Positions 26,618 to 36,160 of a stretch of 64,000 bases of DNA are shown here, one piece after another; within the stretch, counting starts at the first letter, position 1; the number at the start of each line of letters is the position of its first letter. The position numbers and the translations under genes are program-made. The stretch comes from Arcobacter sp. (lineage in GTDB: Bacteria; Campylobacterota; Campylobacteria; Campylobacterales; Arcobacteraceae). The stretch is from assembly GCA_020048055.1 (NCBI GenBank), contig JAIFNA010000012.1, forward strand, positions 41,444 through 105,443. The letters are read 5' to 3'. Below the pieces are notes generated by a model, which did no database searches, was not told the DNA's origin, and worked only from the letters and a program-made list of their open reading frames with translations.

Positions 26618-28060
26618 ATGGAGTATTTGAGATATTTTGAAGTTTTTACAAACTTAATCCTTTTGCTATCACTTGGGTGGTATTTGGTAACCAATCTTCA
26701 GTGGTACAACTACAAACTTGAAAGGGTGATCTTAAAACACCATAAACAACAGTGGCACATAATCTATTTTTTAACACCAATTGCACTTTTTTATCTGTTG
26801 CCATTTACATATTTTGCAATATATTTTTATCTTTTTTATCTGACAAGTTTGTTTTTTTGGAATAAAAATCTCTCAAAAGGTGTTGTTTTGACGGGGCGCG
26901 TTAAGAGATTTTTGGCGATTTTATTAGGGTTTGCATTTATTGTTGATGGGCTTTGTTTTGTAAGTGTTGAGTGCTATTTTGGAGTATTTATAGTTTTATT
27001 TTTGACCTATATTGTTACAACAATTTTGGAGAAGATTTTCTTTTTAAGCTTTAAGCATAAAGCAAAAAAAAGATTAAAACAATTTAATAATCTAACAACC
27101 GTAGCAATAACAGCATCTTATGGAAAAACATCAATCAAAAACTATTTATATCAAGTTTTACGAAAAAACTTTGTAGTTTATATGACACCACGAAGTGTAA
27201 ATACAATTGGGGGGCTTTGTAAAGATGTAAATGATGATTTACCACTTGATACTGAGATTTATATAGCTGAAGCAGGAGCTAGAGAAAAAGGTGATATCGA
27301 AGAGATTGCTCTATTTTTAGAGCCACAATATGTGATTATAGGGAGTGTTGGTGAGCAACATATCGAATATTTTAAAACTTTAGACAATATTATCCATACA
27401 AAAATGGAGATACTAAAATCACCAAAATTACTTCACGGCTTTGTCCATGATAGTGTCCCTATTTTGAATTACCCTGATATTACAAAGTTTCCAAAAAATC
27501 TCCATATTACTAAAAGTGATCTTAATGGTATTTGGTTTGATATTGATATAGATGATAGGGTTGAGCATTTTCACGCACCGATTTTAGGTAGTTTTAATGC
27601 TATAAATTTAACTGCTGTTATTTTAATTGCACATAAATTAGGTATGGAGATTGATGAGATAAAAGTTGCTTTACACAATATAAAAGCAGTAGACCATAGA
27701 TTAAAAATCACAAAAGCAAATGGAAAACTTATACTTGATGATAGTTTTAATGGTAATTTGGAAGGGATGTTGGAGGCTGTGAAAATATCTTCAACGCATG
27801 AGGGGAGAAAAGTTATTATAACTCCTGGTATTGTTGAAAGTACTGATGAAGCAAATATTAAATTAGCTCTTGCTATTGATGACATTTTTGATATTGTAAT
27901 TATTACTGGTTCGATTAATCAGCAGATTTTATTGAACAATATCAAAAAAGCAAAAACGATTATTTTGCAAAATAAAGCTGATATGGAAGTTGCACTTTTA
28001 GAACATACACAAAGTGGTGATTTGATACTTTTTGCAAATGATGCACCAAATTTTATATAG
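26618..28060 (+). CDS. murF: Membrane-anchored MurF (UDP-MurNAc-tripeptide:D-Ala-D-Ala ligase)
   Basis: A 480-residue Mur ligase with an unusual N-terminal membrane region: about four or five hydrophobic helices in the first 150 residues. The ATP site follows (TASYGKTSIKNYL, about 165-177), then EAGAREKGDIEEIA, GSVGEQHIEYF and, in the C-terminal domain, DHRLKI and LDDSFNGN. MurF adds D-Ala-D-Ala to complete the peptidoglycan pentapeptide precursor. The membrane extension is a known feature of the Campylobacterota form. The P-loop reads ASYGKTS rather than the more common GSxGKT. Its start is three bases after the hydrolase stop. Confidence 0.88.
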   Translation: MEYLRYFEVFTNLILLLSLGWYLVTNLQWYNYKLERVILKHHKQQWHIIYFLTPIALFYLLPFTYFAIYFYLFYLTSLFFWNKNLSKGVVLTGRVKRFLAILLGFAFIVDGLCFVSVECYFGVFIVLFLTYIVTTILEKIFFLSFKHKAKKRLKQFNNLTTVAITASYGKTSIKNYLYQVLRKNFVVYMTPRSVNTIGGLCKDVNDDLPLDTEIYIAEAGAREKGDIEEIALFLEPQYVIIGSVGEQHIEYFKTLDNIIHTKMEILKSPKLLHGFVHDSVPILNYPDITKFPKNLHITKSDLNGIWFDIDIDDRVEHFHAPILGSFNAINLTAVILIAHKLGMEIDEIKVALHNIKAVDHRLKITKANGKLILDDSFNGNLEGMLEAVKISSTHEGRKVIITPGIVESTDEANIKLALAIDDIFDIVIITGSINQQILLNNIKKAKTIILQNKADMEVALLEHTQSGDLILFANDAPNFI

Positions 28061-28077
28061 ATTTGATGGAGCAAAAT

Positions 28078-28584
28078 ATGGAGAGAGTTTATGCACCGTG
28101 GAGAAGTGAATATGTTTCACAAAATAGTGAAAAGATTAATGGTTGTGTTTTTTGTCATATAGTAAATCATCCAAATAAAGATGAGGAGCTTGGAGTTTTA
28201 TATAGAGACGAGGAGTTTTTTATTGTGATGAACAAATACCCATATAGTCCAGGGCATTTTATGATAATTCCAAATTTTCACACTGATAAACTGGAGGAAC
28301 TTGACTCTTTTGTTTGGGGAAAAATGACTTTGTTTGCTCAAAAAAGTGTGAAGCTTTTGAAAGATGTTTTAAATGCTGGGGGGGTAAATATTGGTATGAA
28401 TTTGGGAAGTGTTGGTGGAGCTGGGATTGCTGAACATATCCATCTTCACCTAGTTCCAAGATGGAGTGGAGATACAAATTTTATAACAACTATCGGGGAT
28501 ACTAGAGTGTATAGTACGGATTTTAATAAAATTTATAAAAGATTAAAGGAGAAAGCACCTTTGTATTTTGGAGAAAACAGATGA
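28078..28584 (+). CDS. HIT family nucleotide-binding protein
   Basis: A 168-residue protein from the ATG at 28078, which has GGAG six bases upstream; a TTG at 28063 and an ATG at 28066 are possible but have weaker signals. The family motif is HIHLHLVPRW (HxHxHxx), and FCHIVN and YPYSPGHFMIIP are also typical. These enzymes hydrolyse dinucleoside polyphosphates or nucleoside phosphoramidates, for example Ap4A. It follows murF directly and overlaps mobB by four bases (ATGA). Confidence 0.92.
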   Translation: MERVYAPWRSEYVSQNSEKINGCVFCHIVNHPNKDEELGVLYRDEEFFIVMNKYPYSPGHFMIIPNFHTDKLEELDSFVWGKMTLFAQKSVKLLKDVLNAGGVNIGMNLGSVGGAGIAEHIHLHLVPRWSGDTNFITTIGDTRVYSTDFNKIYKRLKEKAPLYFGENR

Positions 28585-29075
28585 AAAAAATTGCAGTAGC
28601 ATTTACTGGTCTATCAAATAGTGGAAAGACTACTTTGATTTTAAATATCGCGCAAATCTTAAAAAGTCAAAATTTTAAAGTTAGTATAGTAAAACATGAC
28701 CCACAAGATAAAGCGGTATTTGACAAGGAGGGGAAAGATAGCGATAAATTTACAAAAACAGGCTCAGATGTAGTTGTAGTTTCCCCAACAAGAACAACAA
28801 TGTTTAAAAATAAAACTTCTTCAATTGATGAAATTGTTGAGCTTTTTGGGGAGTTTGATTATCTATTGGTTGAGGGTTTGAAAACTTTACCACTCCCTAG
28901 AATCTGTGTTTCTAGAGGTGAATTTGGCGAAGATTATTGTGAGATAAGTGATGTGATTGCAACGGATAATGAGTTTAGTGATAATGAAAAATATAAAAAT
29001 TATCAAATGTTGGATTTGAATAATGTTGATGAAATAATAAAATGGATAGATAGGAATGGAAAAAAATATGAATAG
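28581..29075 (+). CDS. mobB: Molybdopterin-guanine dinucleotide biosynthesis protein B
   Basis: A 164-residue GTP-binding protein with the P-loop GLSNSGKTTL (about 10-19), followed by VSIVKHDPQD and the DSDKFTKTGSDVVVV segment typical of MobB. It assists MobA in making the guanylated molybdenum cofactor for enzymes such as nitrate reductase or formate dehydrogenase. No other molybdenum gene is next to it. It overlaps both neighbours, so it is translated from the same transcript. Confidence 0.92.
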   Translation: MKKIAVAFTGLSNSGKTTLILNIAQILKSQNFKVSIVKHDPQDKAVFDKEGKDSDKFTKTGSDVVVVSPTRTTMFKNKTSSIDEIVELFGEFDYLLVEGLKTLPLPRICVSRGEFGEDYCEISDVIATDNEFSDNEKYKNYQMLDLNNVDEIIKWIDRNGKKYE

Positions 29076-29856
29076 AGTATGGTTTGGTTTAATTTTTAGT
29101 GTAGCACTTTTTGGAAAACCAGTTTGCTATAAAGAGGGATATGGAAATTTGATTGTTTCAGTTGATGAGAATGAAATTGTCCTTAAAAATGGAGCAACAC
29201 TCCCTTATGAAACAAGTGATACTAAAAATACATGGTATGAAAAACTCAATAATGCTGATTTGAAAATACAACCTTGGCAACAATATGACAGTGGTGGAAT
29301 TGATCAAGAACCACCATATTTGTATAGTCCTGGACGACTTAGATATCAGCCTTTTTTTCAAGCACTTTATGGAAAAACTAGAAAAGATATACATAGAAAT
29401 TTGGTTTATATAGATTGGAAAACAACTAAGGGTTCAATAAAACTACTAGCTAATATGGTTGGAGATGTGGATAAAAAACTTATTGAGATAAACAAAGAAC
29501 TAATGAAGCTACCAAAAAAAGAGAGAAAATTGGCTGATAGTGCAAGCACATACAATTTTAGATATATCAGGGATACAAATCGTCTATCAATGCACAGTTT
29601 CGGGATTGCTATCGATTTATCTCCACATAAAACTCAATATTGGAAAAGTGTAGCTAAAAGTGAAACAGCACTAATTGATTATAAAAATAGTATGCCGTTA
29701 TCGATTGTAAAAATATTTGAAAAATATGGTTTTATTTGGGGCGGGAGATGGTATCACTACGACACTATGCATTTTGAATATCGTCCTGAATTACTTGCCC
29801 CATCTTGTGTGGCTAAAACTATGAGTGAAAGTAAATCTGAACCTGTAGAGTTTTAA
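29068..29856 (+). CDS. M15 family D-alanyl-D-alanine carboxypeptidase-like protein
   Basis: A secreted protein of about 262 residues. The ATG at 29068 gives a clean signal peptide (MNRVWFGLIFSVALFG); an ATG at 29056 would add four residues, and the sequence does not settle which is used. The metal-binding motif is SMHSFGIAIDLS, with the second set in WHYDTMHFEYRPELL, giving the His, Asp, His zinc triad of M15 peptidases. It probably trims peptidoglycan stem peptides in the periplasm. The start overlaps the end of mobB. Confidence 0.88.
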   Translation: MNRVWFGLIFSVALFGKPVCYKEGYGNLIVSVDENEIVLKNGATLPYETSDTKNTWYEKLNNADLKIQPWQQYDSGGIDQEPPYLYSPGRLRYQPFFQALYGKTRKDIHRNLVYIDWKTTKGSIKLLANMVGDVDKKLIEINKELMKLPKKERKLADSASTYNFRYIRDTNRLSMHSFGIAIDLSPHKTQYWKSVAKSETALIDYKNSMPLSIVKIFEKYGFIWGGRWYHYDTMHFEYRPELLAPSCVAKTMSESKSEPVEF

Positions 29857-29863
29857 AGTTCCC

Positions 29864-29893
29864 TTGACAAACAGATTTTATATCTGATACAAT
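29864..29893 (+). promoter_or_regulatory. Sigma-70 promoter of clpB
   Basis: TTGACA at 29864-29869 and TACAAT at 29888-29893 are 18 bases apart. It is the only place in the window where I see a full consensus -35 with correct spacing. Confidence 0.85.
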
Positions 29894-29899
29894 AATTTA

Positions 29900-29926
29900 T
29901 TGGCACTCATAAAGCTTGAGTGCTAA
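29900..29926 (+). promoter_or_regulatory. CIRCE operator (HrcA binding site) before clpB
   Basis: TTGGCACTC, a nine-base spacer and GAGTGCTAA match the CIRCE consensus (TTAGCACTC-N9-GAGTGCTAA) with one change. It begins six bases after the -10 box, so HrcA bound here would block initiation. It implies that clpB belongs to the HrcA heat-shock regulon. Confidence 0.95.
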
Positions 29927-29952
29927 AATTTAAAGAATTATGGGGTATAAAA

Positions 29953-32529
29953 ATGGAAAAAATTTTTGAAAAATTAACAAACCAAATGAGGGAAACTCTT
30001 GAATCAGCTCTTAGTTTAGCTCTACACAATAAAAATCAAGAAGTTGAGGTGGTTCATCTAATATGGGGACTACTTACAAACACAAACAGCATATTAAATC
30101 AACTTTTAAATAAAAAAAATATTGACAAAACAGCACTTGAGCTAGAAGCAAAAAGTGTAGCAAATCAACTCCCGCAAGTTTCAACTCTTACAAAAGAAAA
30201 TATCAAAATAGGGAGAAATGTACTTAATAGTTTACAAAAAGCAGAGGGACAGATGAGTTCAACTGGGGATAGCTTTTTGGCTGTTGATAGTTGGATTATT
30301 GCAAATCTTGGTGATACGACCTTTAAACAAGTACTCGGGAAATATGTCGATTTAACTGAAATCAAAAAAGAGCTTGAAAGCATAAGAGGTGGTGCTAAAG
30401 TTGATAGCGCAAGTAGTGATGATAATCTTGAAGCCATTGGAAAATATGGTATTGATCTTAATAAAATGGCGATTGATGGGAAACTTGACCCAGTTATCGG
30501 AAGAGATGAACAAATCACTAGAATGATGCAAATTTTGATACGAAAAACAAAAAACAATCCTATTCTTTTGGGAGAACCAGGAACTGGAAAAACGGCAATC
30601 GCTGAAGGGTTAGCTCAAAGAATAGTCAATCGTGATGTCCCAACGAGTCTTTTAAACAAAAGGGTTATCAGCCTTGATATGAGTGCTTTAATAGCTGGGG
30701 CAAAATATAGAGGGGAGTTTGAAGATAGACTCAAAGCGGTAATTAAAGAGGTGCAAAAAGCTGGAAATATCATCCTTTTTATCGATGAGATTCATACAAT
30801 TATAGGAGCAGGGGCGAGTGAAGGCTCTATGGATGCAGCAAATATCTTAAAACCAGCGTTAGCACGAGGGGAACTTCACACGATTGGTGCTACAACTCTA
30901 AAAGAATATAGAAAATATTTTGAAAAAGATGCAGCGATGCAAAGAAGATTTCAACCAGTAAAAGTGGATGAACCCTCTGTTAATGAAGCCTTACAAATAC
31001 TAAGAGGTATCAAAGAAAAGCTTGAAACACATCACAATGTAACGATAAACGATAGTGCTTTAGTAGCTGCTGCAAAACTAAGTGATAGATATATTACTGA
31101 TAGATTTTTGCCAGATAAAGCGATAGATTTGATAGACGAAGCGGCAGCTGAGCTTAAAATGCAAATTGAAAGTGAACCAACTGCACTTTCAGTCATAAAA
31201 AGACAAATCGGTACTTTAGAGGTTGAAAAATCAGCACTTAAGATGGAAAAAAGTGATAAAAATAGTGCAAGAATTGAAGAGATAGAAAAAGAGTTAGCAA
31301 ATAAAAACGAAGAGAAAAGAAAGTTAGAAAATCAATTTCTTAATGAGAAAAAAACATTTAACGGGATCTCGGCTCTCAAAATCCAAATTGATGAGCTTAA
31401 AACAAAAAGCGATCGAGCAAAAAGAGAGAGTAGATTTGAAGAAGCAGCAAAAATAGAATATGGAGATATTCCAGCACTTGAAATTCAGATTAAAGAGTTT
31501 GAAAATACTTGGGCAAAGATGGAGGAATCTGGAACACTTCTTAGAAACTTTGTTGATGAAGAGAGTATTGCAAGCATTGTAAGTCGTTGGACAGGAATCC
31601 CAGTAAACAAAATGCTAACAACTGAAAAACAAAGAATTTTGGGTGTTGAAGATGTCCTCAAAAAAGAGGTTATTGGTCAAGATGAGGCAATTCATGCGAT
31701 TGCAAGAGCTATAAAAAGAAATAAGGCTGGATTATCAAATGAAAACAAACCAATTGGTAGTTTTATGTTTTTGGGTCCAACTGGCGTAGGAAAAACAGAG
31801 TCGGCTAAAACACTAGCAAGATTTTTATTTGATAATGAAAAATCACTTATTAGATTTGATATGAGCGAATATATGGAAAAACATTCAGTTAGTAAACTAG
31901 TAGGCGCGCCTGCTGGATATGTGGGATATGAAGAGGGTGGACAGCTAACAGAAGCTGTGCGAAGAAAACCTTATAGTGTAGTGCTGTTTGATGAGATTGA
32001 GAAAGCCCATATTGATGTATTTAATATTCTACTGCAAGTACTTGATGATGGAAGACTTACTGATAATAAAGGGGTTACGGTTGATTTTAAAAATACAATT
32101 ATTATCTTAACTTCAAACATTGGGAGTTCAAAAATTATAAATATTAAAGATAAGGAGGAAAGAAAAGCGGAAGTTATGAAAGAACTTAAAGGGCATTTTA
32201 AACCAGAGTTTTTAAATAGACTCGATGATATTATTATTTTTGATCCTCTTAGCCTTGAAGCTATTACAAAAATAGTGGATATTATGTTTGCTTCAATTGG
32301 TAAAAAATTAGATGCAAGAGGAATAAAAATATCAATGAGCCAAAAAGCAAAAGAGTATATAGCAACCGCTGGATTTGATCCTGATTACGGGGCAAGACCA
32401 CTTAAAAGGGCGTTGTATGAAATTGTTGAAGATAGATTGGCTGAGCTTATTTTAGAAGATGTGATAAAAGATAATTCAAGTGTTGAATTTGATTTTGTAG
32501 ATGGGAAAATAGAAACAAAAATTTCATAA
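29953..32529 (+). CDS. clpB: ATP-dependent disaggregase ClpB
   Basis: An 858-residue AAA+ chaperone that works with DnaK to resolve protein aggregates. It starts with the Clp N-domain, then the first ATPase with GEPGTGKT and DEIHT, a middle coiled-coil domain (about residues 400-525, rich in Lys and Glu), and the second ATPase with GPTGVGKTE and a Walker [12 protein letters not shown]. The ATG at 29953 has GGGG upstream. An alternative upstream GTG at 29920 lies inside the CIRCE site and would add non-family residues, so I reject it. Heat-shock control is indicated by the operator. Confidence 0.97.
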   Translation: MEKIFEKLTNQMRETLESALSLALHNKNQEVEVVHLIWGLLTNTNSILNQLLNKKNIDKTALELEAKSVANQLPQVSTLTKENIKIGRNVLNSLQKAEGQMSSTGDSFLAVDSWIIANLGDTTFKQVLGKYVDLTEIKKELESIRGGAKVDSASSDDNLEAIGKYGIDLNKMAIDGKLDPVIGRDEQITRMMQILIRKTKNNPILLGEPGTGKTAIAEGLAQRIVNRDVPTSLLNKRVISLDMSALIAGAKYRGEFEDRLKAVIKEVQKAGNIILFIDEIHTIIGAGASEGSMDAANILKPALARGELHTIGATTLKEYRKYFEKDAAMQRRFQPVKVDEPSVNEALQILRGIKEKLETHHNVTINDSALVAAAKLSDRYITDRFLPDKAIDLIDEAAAELKMQIESEPTALSVIKRQIGTLEVEKSALKMEKSDKNSARIEEIEKELANKNEEKRKLENQFLNEKKTFNGISALKIQIDELKTKSDRAKRESRFEEAAKIEYGDIPALEIQIKEFENTWAKMEESGTLLRNFVDEESIASIVSRWTGIPVNKMLTTEKQRILGVEDVLKKEVIGQDEAIHAIARAIKRNKAGLSNENKPIGSFMFLGPTGVGKTESAKTLARFLFDNEKSLIRFDMSEYMEKHSVSKLVGAPAGYVGYEEGGQLTEAVRRKPYSVVLFDEIEKAHIDVFNILLQVLDDGRLTDNKGVTVDFKNTIIILTSNIGSSKIINIKDKEERKAEVMKELKGHFKPEFLNRLDDIIIFDPLSLEAITKIVDIMFASIGKKLDARGIKISMSQKAKEYIATAGFDPDYGARPLKRALYEIVEDRLAELILEDVIKDNSSVEFDFVDGKIETKIS

Positions 32530-32544
32530 AAAATAGGAACATAG

Positions 32545-33246
32545 ATGGAGATGAGATTGGACGGCGTTATTTTTAATGTCATACATAAAAGCGATAAGAG
32601 GATAAAAAGGATTAGCTTATCGCTTCTGAATAAAGATGAAGTTGTTATAAAAACCCCATTAAAATTTAAAGCAAACCAAATACGGGATATTGTTTTGGGG
32701 CATAAAGATTGGATTTTAAAAGCCATCAATAGAGTTCCAGCTAAAAATAAGTTTGATTTTATTTGTGGTGGTGAAATTCCATTTATGGGTAAACAATACC
32801 CTCTTTCGCTTATTGAAGATGATAAGGTTGTTGGTGTAAAAACTGTTTTCAAAGATGATGTATTTTATTTTTATTATAATCCAACTCTTAATAAAGATGA
32901 TGAATATGAACTTTTTGTTGAGGCACTAAAAAAATTTTACAAAAAAGTAGCCATTAAATATATTGACCCAATTTTTGATGAGATGTGTTTTAAAACAAAA
33001 CTTCATCCACAAAATATTACATATCGATATGCAAAACGACAATGGGGAAGTTGTAGCTATAAAAATGATATTTCTATAAATTATATGCTGCTTCAATTTC
33101 CGCTAGATGCAATAAGATATGTCGTATTGCACGAGCTTTGTCACATTGAAGAGAAAAATCATAGCGGAAGATTTTATAACCTTGTATTACTTTATATGAG
33201 TGATTATAAAATACAAGAGGAGAAGTTGAAAAGCAAAAGTTTTTAA
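32545..33246 (+). CDS. YgjP/SprT-like zinc metallopeptidase
   Basis: A 233-residue protein of the YgjP (DUF45/M48-like) type. The active site is VVLHELCHIEEKNHSGRFY (HExxH with a later Glu or His), preceded by the RQWGSCSYKNDISINYML segment typical of the family. It is cytoplasmic, with no membrane helix. The substrate is unknown; one member is reported to bind the ATPase UvrD or other partners in other bacteria, which I cannot assess here. It follows clpB by 15 bases and may share its transcript. Confidence 0.88.
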   Translation: MEMRLDGVIFNVIHKSDKRIKRISLSLLNKDEVVIKTPLKFKANQIRDIVLGHKDWILKAINRVPAKNKFDFICGGEIPFMGKQYPLSLIEDDKVVGVKTVFKDDVFYFYYNPTLNKDDEYELFVEALKKFYKKVAIKYIDPIFDEMCFKTKLHPQNITYRYAKRQWGSCSYKNDISINYMLLQFPLDAIRYVVLHELCHIEEKNHSGRFYNLVLLYMSDYKIQEEKLKSKSF

Positions 33247-33273
33247 AAAATATGTCAATTTGACATATTTTTT
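33245..33273. terminator. Long AT-rich perfect palindrome between the metallopeptidase and recA
   Basis: Two 14-base arms, AAAAAATATGTCAA and TTGACATATTTTTT, surround a single T. Read in RNA it is a hairpin ending in a U run, so it can act as a terminator in both directions. It also lies in the recA promoter region (about 65-95 bases before the ATG), where its core TGTCAA-T-TTGACA could be an operator. Confidence 0.65.
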
Positions 33274-33338
33274 ATTTGGAAATTTTTTTTATGATAATAT
33301 TCCAACAATAAAACAAAGAAAATCAAAAAGGGAATAAA

Positions 33339-34376
33339 ATGACAGAAGATCAAAAAAAAGCGTTGGATTTAGCTATCAAACAAATGGATAAAGCGTTTGG
33401 TAAAGGGACACTTGTAAGACTTGGAGATAAAGTAATTGAGCCAATTGAGGTTATTAGTACGGGTTCTCTTGGGCTTGATTTGGCTCTTGGTGTTGGTGGA
33501 ATTCCACAAGGTAGAGTTGTTGAGATTTATGGACCAGAAAGTAGTGGTAAAACAACTTTAACTCTACATGCAATTGCAGAGTGTCAAAAAGCTGGTGGGA
33601 TTTGTGCGTTTATCGATGCTGAACACGCACTTGATGTAAAATACGCAAAAGACATAGGGGTTGATACTGAAAATTTGTTAGTTTCTCAGCCAGATTATGG
33701 TGAACAAGCATTAGAAATCCTTGAGACACTTGTTAGAAGTGGTGCTGTTAATTTGATTGTTGTTGATAGTGTTGCTGCACTTACACCAAAAGTTGAGATT
33801 GATGGAGATATGGATGACCAACAAGTTGGTGTTCAAGCTAGACTTATGAGTAAGGCTCTTAGAAAAATAACTGGTATTTTAAATAAAATGAATGTAACTG
33901 TTATTTTTATAAATCAAATCAGAATGAAAATAGGGATGACTGGCTATGGAAGCCCTGAAACAACAACTGGTGGAAATGCTTTAAAATTTTATAGCTCAGT
34001 AAGACTTGATATTAGAAGAATTGCAACGCTAAAACAAGGTGAAAATAGTATTGGAAATCGTACAAAAGTTAAAGTTGTAAAAAATAAAGTCGCTCCTCCA
34101 TTTAAGACTGCTGAATTTGATATTATGTTTGGAGAGGGTATCTCAAAACTTGGGGAACTTGTAGATTATGGTGTGAAATTAGAGATTGTTGATAAAGCTG
34201 GTGCATGGTTTAGTTATAACGATACAAAAATTGGACAAGGAAAAGAGAATAGTAAACTGTTCCTAAAAGCAAATCCTGAAATAGCAAATGAGATAGAGCA
34301 AAAAATATTAAAAGCGATGGGTAATAGCCCAATTTTACTTTCAGAAACCTCTGCTGATGACGATGGGGACGAGTAG
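33339..34376 (+). CDS. recA: Recombinase RecA
   Basis: A 345-residue recombinase with the Walker [11 protein letters not shown] (about 67-76), the Walker [11 protein letters not shown], loop L1 around [12 protein letters not shown], loop L2 around [19 protein letters not shown], and an acidic C-terminal tail (SADDDGDE). It promotes strand exchange and repair. Campylobacterota generally lack LexA, so control of recA is not the classical SOS type. A GATAAT-type -10 lies about 40 bases before the ATG. Confidence 0.98.
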   Translation: MTEDQKKALDLAIKQMDKAFGKGTLVRLGDKVIEPIEVISTGSLGLDLALGVGGIPQGRVVEIYGPESSGKTTLTLHAIAECQKAGGICAFIDAEHALDVKYAKDIGVDTENLLVSQPDYGEQALEILETLVRSGAVNLIVVDSVAALTPKVEIDGDMDDQQVGVQARLMSKALRKITGILNKMNVTVIFINQIRMKIGMTGYGSPETTTGGNALKFYSSVRLDIRRIATLKQGENSIGNRTKVKVVKNKVAPPFKTAEFDIMFGEGISKLGELVDYGVKLEIVDKAGAWFSYNDTKIGQGKENSKLFLKANPEIANEIEQKILKAMGNSPILLSETSADDDGDE

Positions 34377-34543
34377 TCTAAATACAAGACTTTAATTTAA
34401 GGAAGTTTTGAGTAAAATCCGCCCCATTTGAATCACGATAGAGAAGAAATAAGATGAAATTAGGTCAAGAATTATATATTATTTAACAACTTTCTATTAA
34501 AAGATTCGGGTTAAACACGAAAGAGAAAAAAGGAAAAATAAAT
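34377..34543 (+). promoter_or_regulatory. Leader region of the DEAD-box helicase gene
   Basis: A 167-base gap with a possible -10 (TAAAAT near 34415) and a tiny open frame, ATG at 34454 to TAA at 34486, encoding MKLGQELYII. The Shine-Dalgarno AAAGGA-like sequence just before the helicase ATG is clear. A long leader is common before DEAD-box helicases that are controlled by cold or RNA structure, but I see no definite structure. Confidence 0.4.
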
Positions 34544-36142
34544 ATGGAATTCAAAGACTTTAATTTTAAAGACGAATTAATGCAAGCAATCAATAAGGCT
34601 GGTTTTACTGAACCAAGTCCGATACAAAAAGATGCGATACCAATCGTGCTAAGTGGAAAAGACATAGTAGCTCAAGCGCAAACTGGTACAGGTAAAACTG
34701 CTGCTTTTGGTTTACCAATACTACAAAATCTAAGACGAGATGGAAGTGTTGAAGCACTTGTAATAGTACCAACAAGAGAACTTGCGATGCAAGTTAGTGA
34801 TGAACTATTTAAATTTGGAAAATTTTTAGATATTAAAACAGCTACTGTTTATGGTGGTACTTCATACTCAAGACAAATCAAACATACTGAAAATGCTTCA
34901 ATAGTTATTGCAACTCCAGGGAGACTTTTAGATCTTCTTAAAAATGAGCAAATCACTATCAACCCAAGATTTATTGTTCTTGATGAAGCTGATGAGATGC
35001 TTGATATGGGATTTTTAGAAGATATTAAAAATATTTTTAAATTTATGCCAAAAGAGAGACAAACACTTTTATTTAGTGCAACTATGCCTGAGCCTATAAA
35101 AGATTTGGCAAGAAAAATTTTAATAGAGCCAGAATTCGTAACGGTTACTAAAAAAGATATGACAAATACAAATATTGTTCAATCATTTTATGTTGTAGAA
35201 GAGTACGAAAGAGATGATGCTCTTATGAGACTTTTTGATTTTAAAAACCCAACTAAATCTATTGTATTTTGTAAAATGAAAAGGGATGTTGATAGACTTG
35301 CAACTTATCTTGTATCTCAAGGTTATAGTGCTAAAGCACTTCACGGAGACCTTGAGCAAAGACAAAGAGAAGAAGTTATTAGAGCATTTAAAGCTAGTAC
35401 AATTGAAGTTTTAGTTGCAACTGATGTTGCTGCTAGAGGACTTGATGTTAGTGATGTAAGTCATGTATTTAACTACCAATTACCATTTGATAGTGAGCCA
35501 TATGTTCACAGAATCGGAAGAACTGGAAGAGGCGGTAAAACTGGTGCAGCAGTATCAATTGTAACACCTAGTGAATTTAGAAGTTTACAAAAAATCCAAG
35601 CAAATATTGGTGCTATGATGGAAGCTAAAGTTGTTCCAACAATTGATGATGTTAAATCAAAAAATCATACAGGTTTTATGGCAAATATTAAAAATCAAGT
35701 AATTGATCCTGCTGTTTGTAATATCATAGATGCATTAAAAGAGGAGTTTGATCTTTCAACTATTGCTTATAAATTAGCAACTATTCTTACTGAAAAAGAT
35801 CAAGTAAAAGGTAGAAACAAAATAGGTAAATCGCACCAAGATATAGCTACACTTATTGAAAGATTGAAAAATGATAGAGGTGGAAGTGGTTCAAGGGGTA
35901 GAAATAGAGGACCTAGGAATAATGATAGAAGACCAAGTGGTGACAGAGATGGAAGAGCTCCAAGAAGAGATGGTGAAGGTGACAATAGAGCACCAAGAAG
36001 AGATAATGATTCACGACCACCAAGAAATGATAGTGGCGCAAGTAGACCAAGACGAGAAGGTGAAAATAGACCCCCAAGAAGAGACAATGATAGCAGACCA
36101 CCAAGACCAAGAGGTGAGGGTGGAGGATCAAGAAGAGGATAA
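34544..36142 (+). CDS. DEAD-box ATP-dependent RNA helicase
   Basis: A 532-residue helicase. The Q motif is in the first 30 residues, then AQTGTGKTAAF, PTRELA, TPGRLLD, the DEAD box (VLDEADEMLDM), SATMP, and in the second RecA-like domain ATDVAARGLDV and HRIGRTGRGG. From about residue 440 there is a low-complexity tail of RR, DN, SRPP and GEG units that should bind RNA non-specifically. It most resembles the CsdA/DeaD or RhlE-type helicases; length and tail prevent a firm name. Probable roles are ribosome assembly and mRNA decay. Confidence 0.93.
   Translation: MEFKDFNFKDELMQAINKAGFTEPSPIQKDAIPIVLSGKDIVAQAQTGTGKTAAFGLPILQNLRRDGSVEALVIVPTRELAMQVSDELFKFGKFLDIKTATVYGGTSYSRQIKHTENASIVIATPGRLLDLLKNEQITINPRFIVLDEADEMLDMGFLEDIKNIFKFMPKERQTLLFSATMPEPIKDLARKILIEPEFVTVTKKDMTNTNIVQSFYVVEEYERDDALMRLFDFKNPTKSIVFCKMKRDVDRLATYLVSQGYSAKALHGDLEQRQREEVIRAFKASTIEVLVATDVAARGLDVSDVSHVFNYQLPFDSEPYVHRIGRTGRGGKTGAAVSIVTPSEFRSLQKIQANIGAMMEAKVVPTIDDVKSKNHTGFMANIKNQVIDPAVCNIIDALKEEFDLSTIAYKLATILTEKDQVKGRNKIGKSHQDIATLIERLKNDRGGSGSRGRNRGPRNNDRRPSGDRDGRAPRRDGEGDNRAPRRDNDSRPPRNDSGASRPRREGENRPPRRDNDSRPPRPRGEGGGSRRG
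35874..36140 (+). repeat. Degenerate repeats encoding the Arg/Asp-rich tail of the helicase
   Basis: About 90 codons of imperfect tandem units, with RRDNDSRPPR appearing twice and related forms such as APRRDGEGDN and RPRREGENRP between them. Such repeats can change length by slippage. Confidence 0.75.
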
Positions 36143-36160
36143 TCTTCTTTTTAACAAATT

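Noticed and set aside
29920..29952. Upstream GTG start for clpB
   Set aside because: The GTG is within the CIRCE element, very close to the transcript start, and adds residues not seen in ClpB; the ATG at 29953 has a Shine-Dalgarno.
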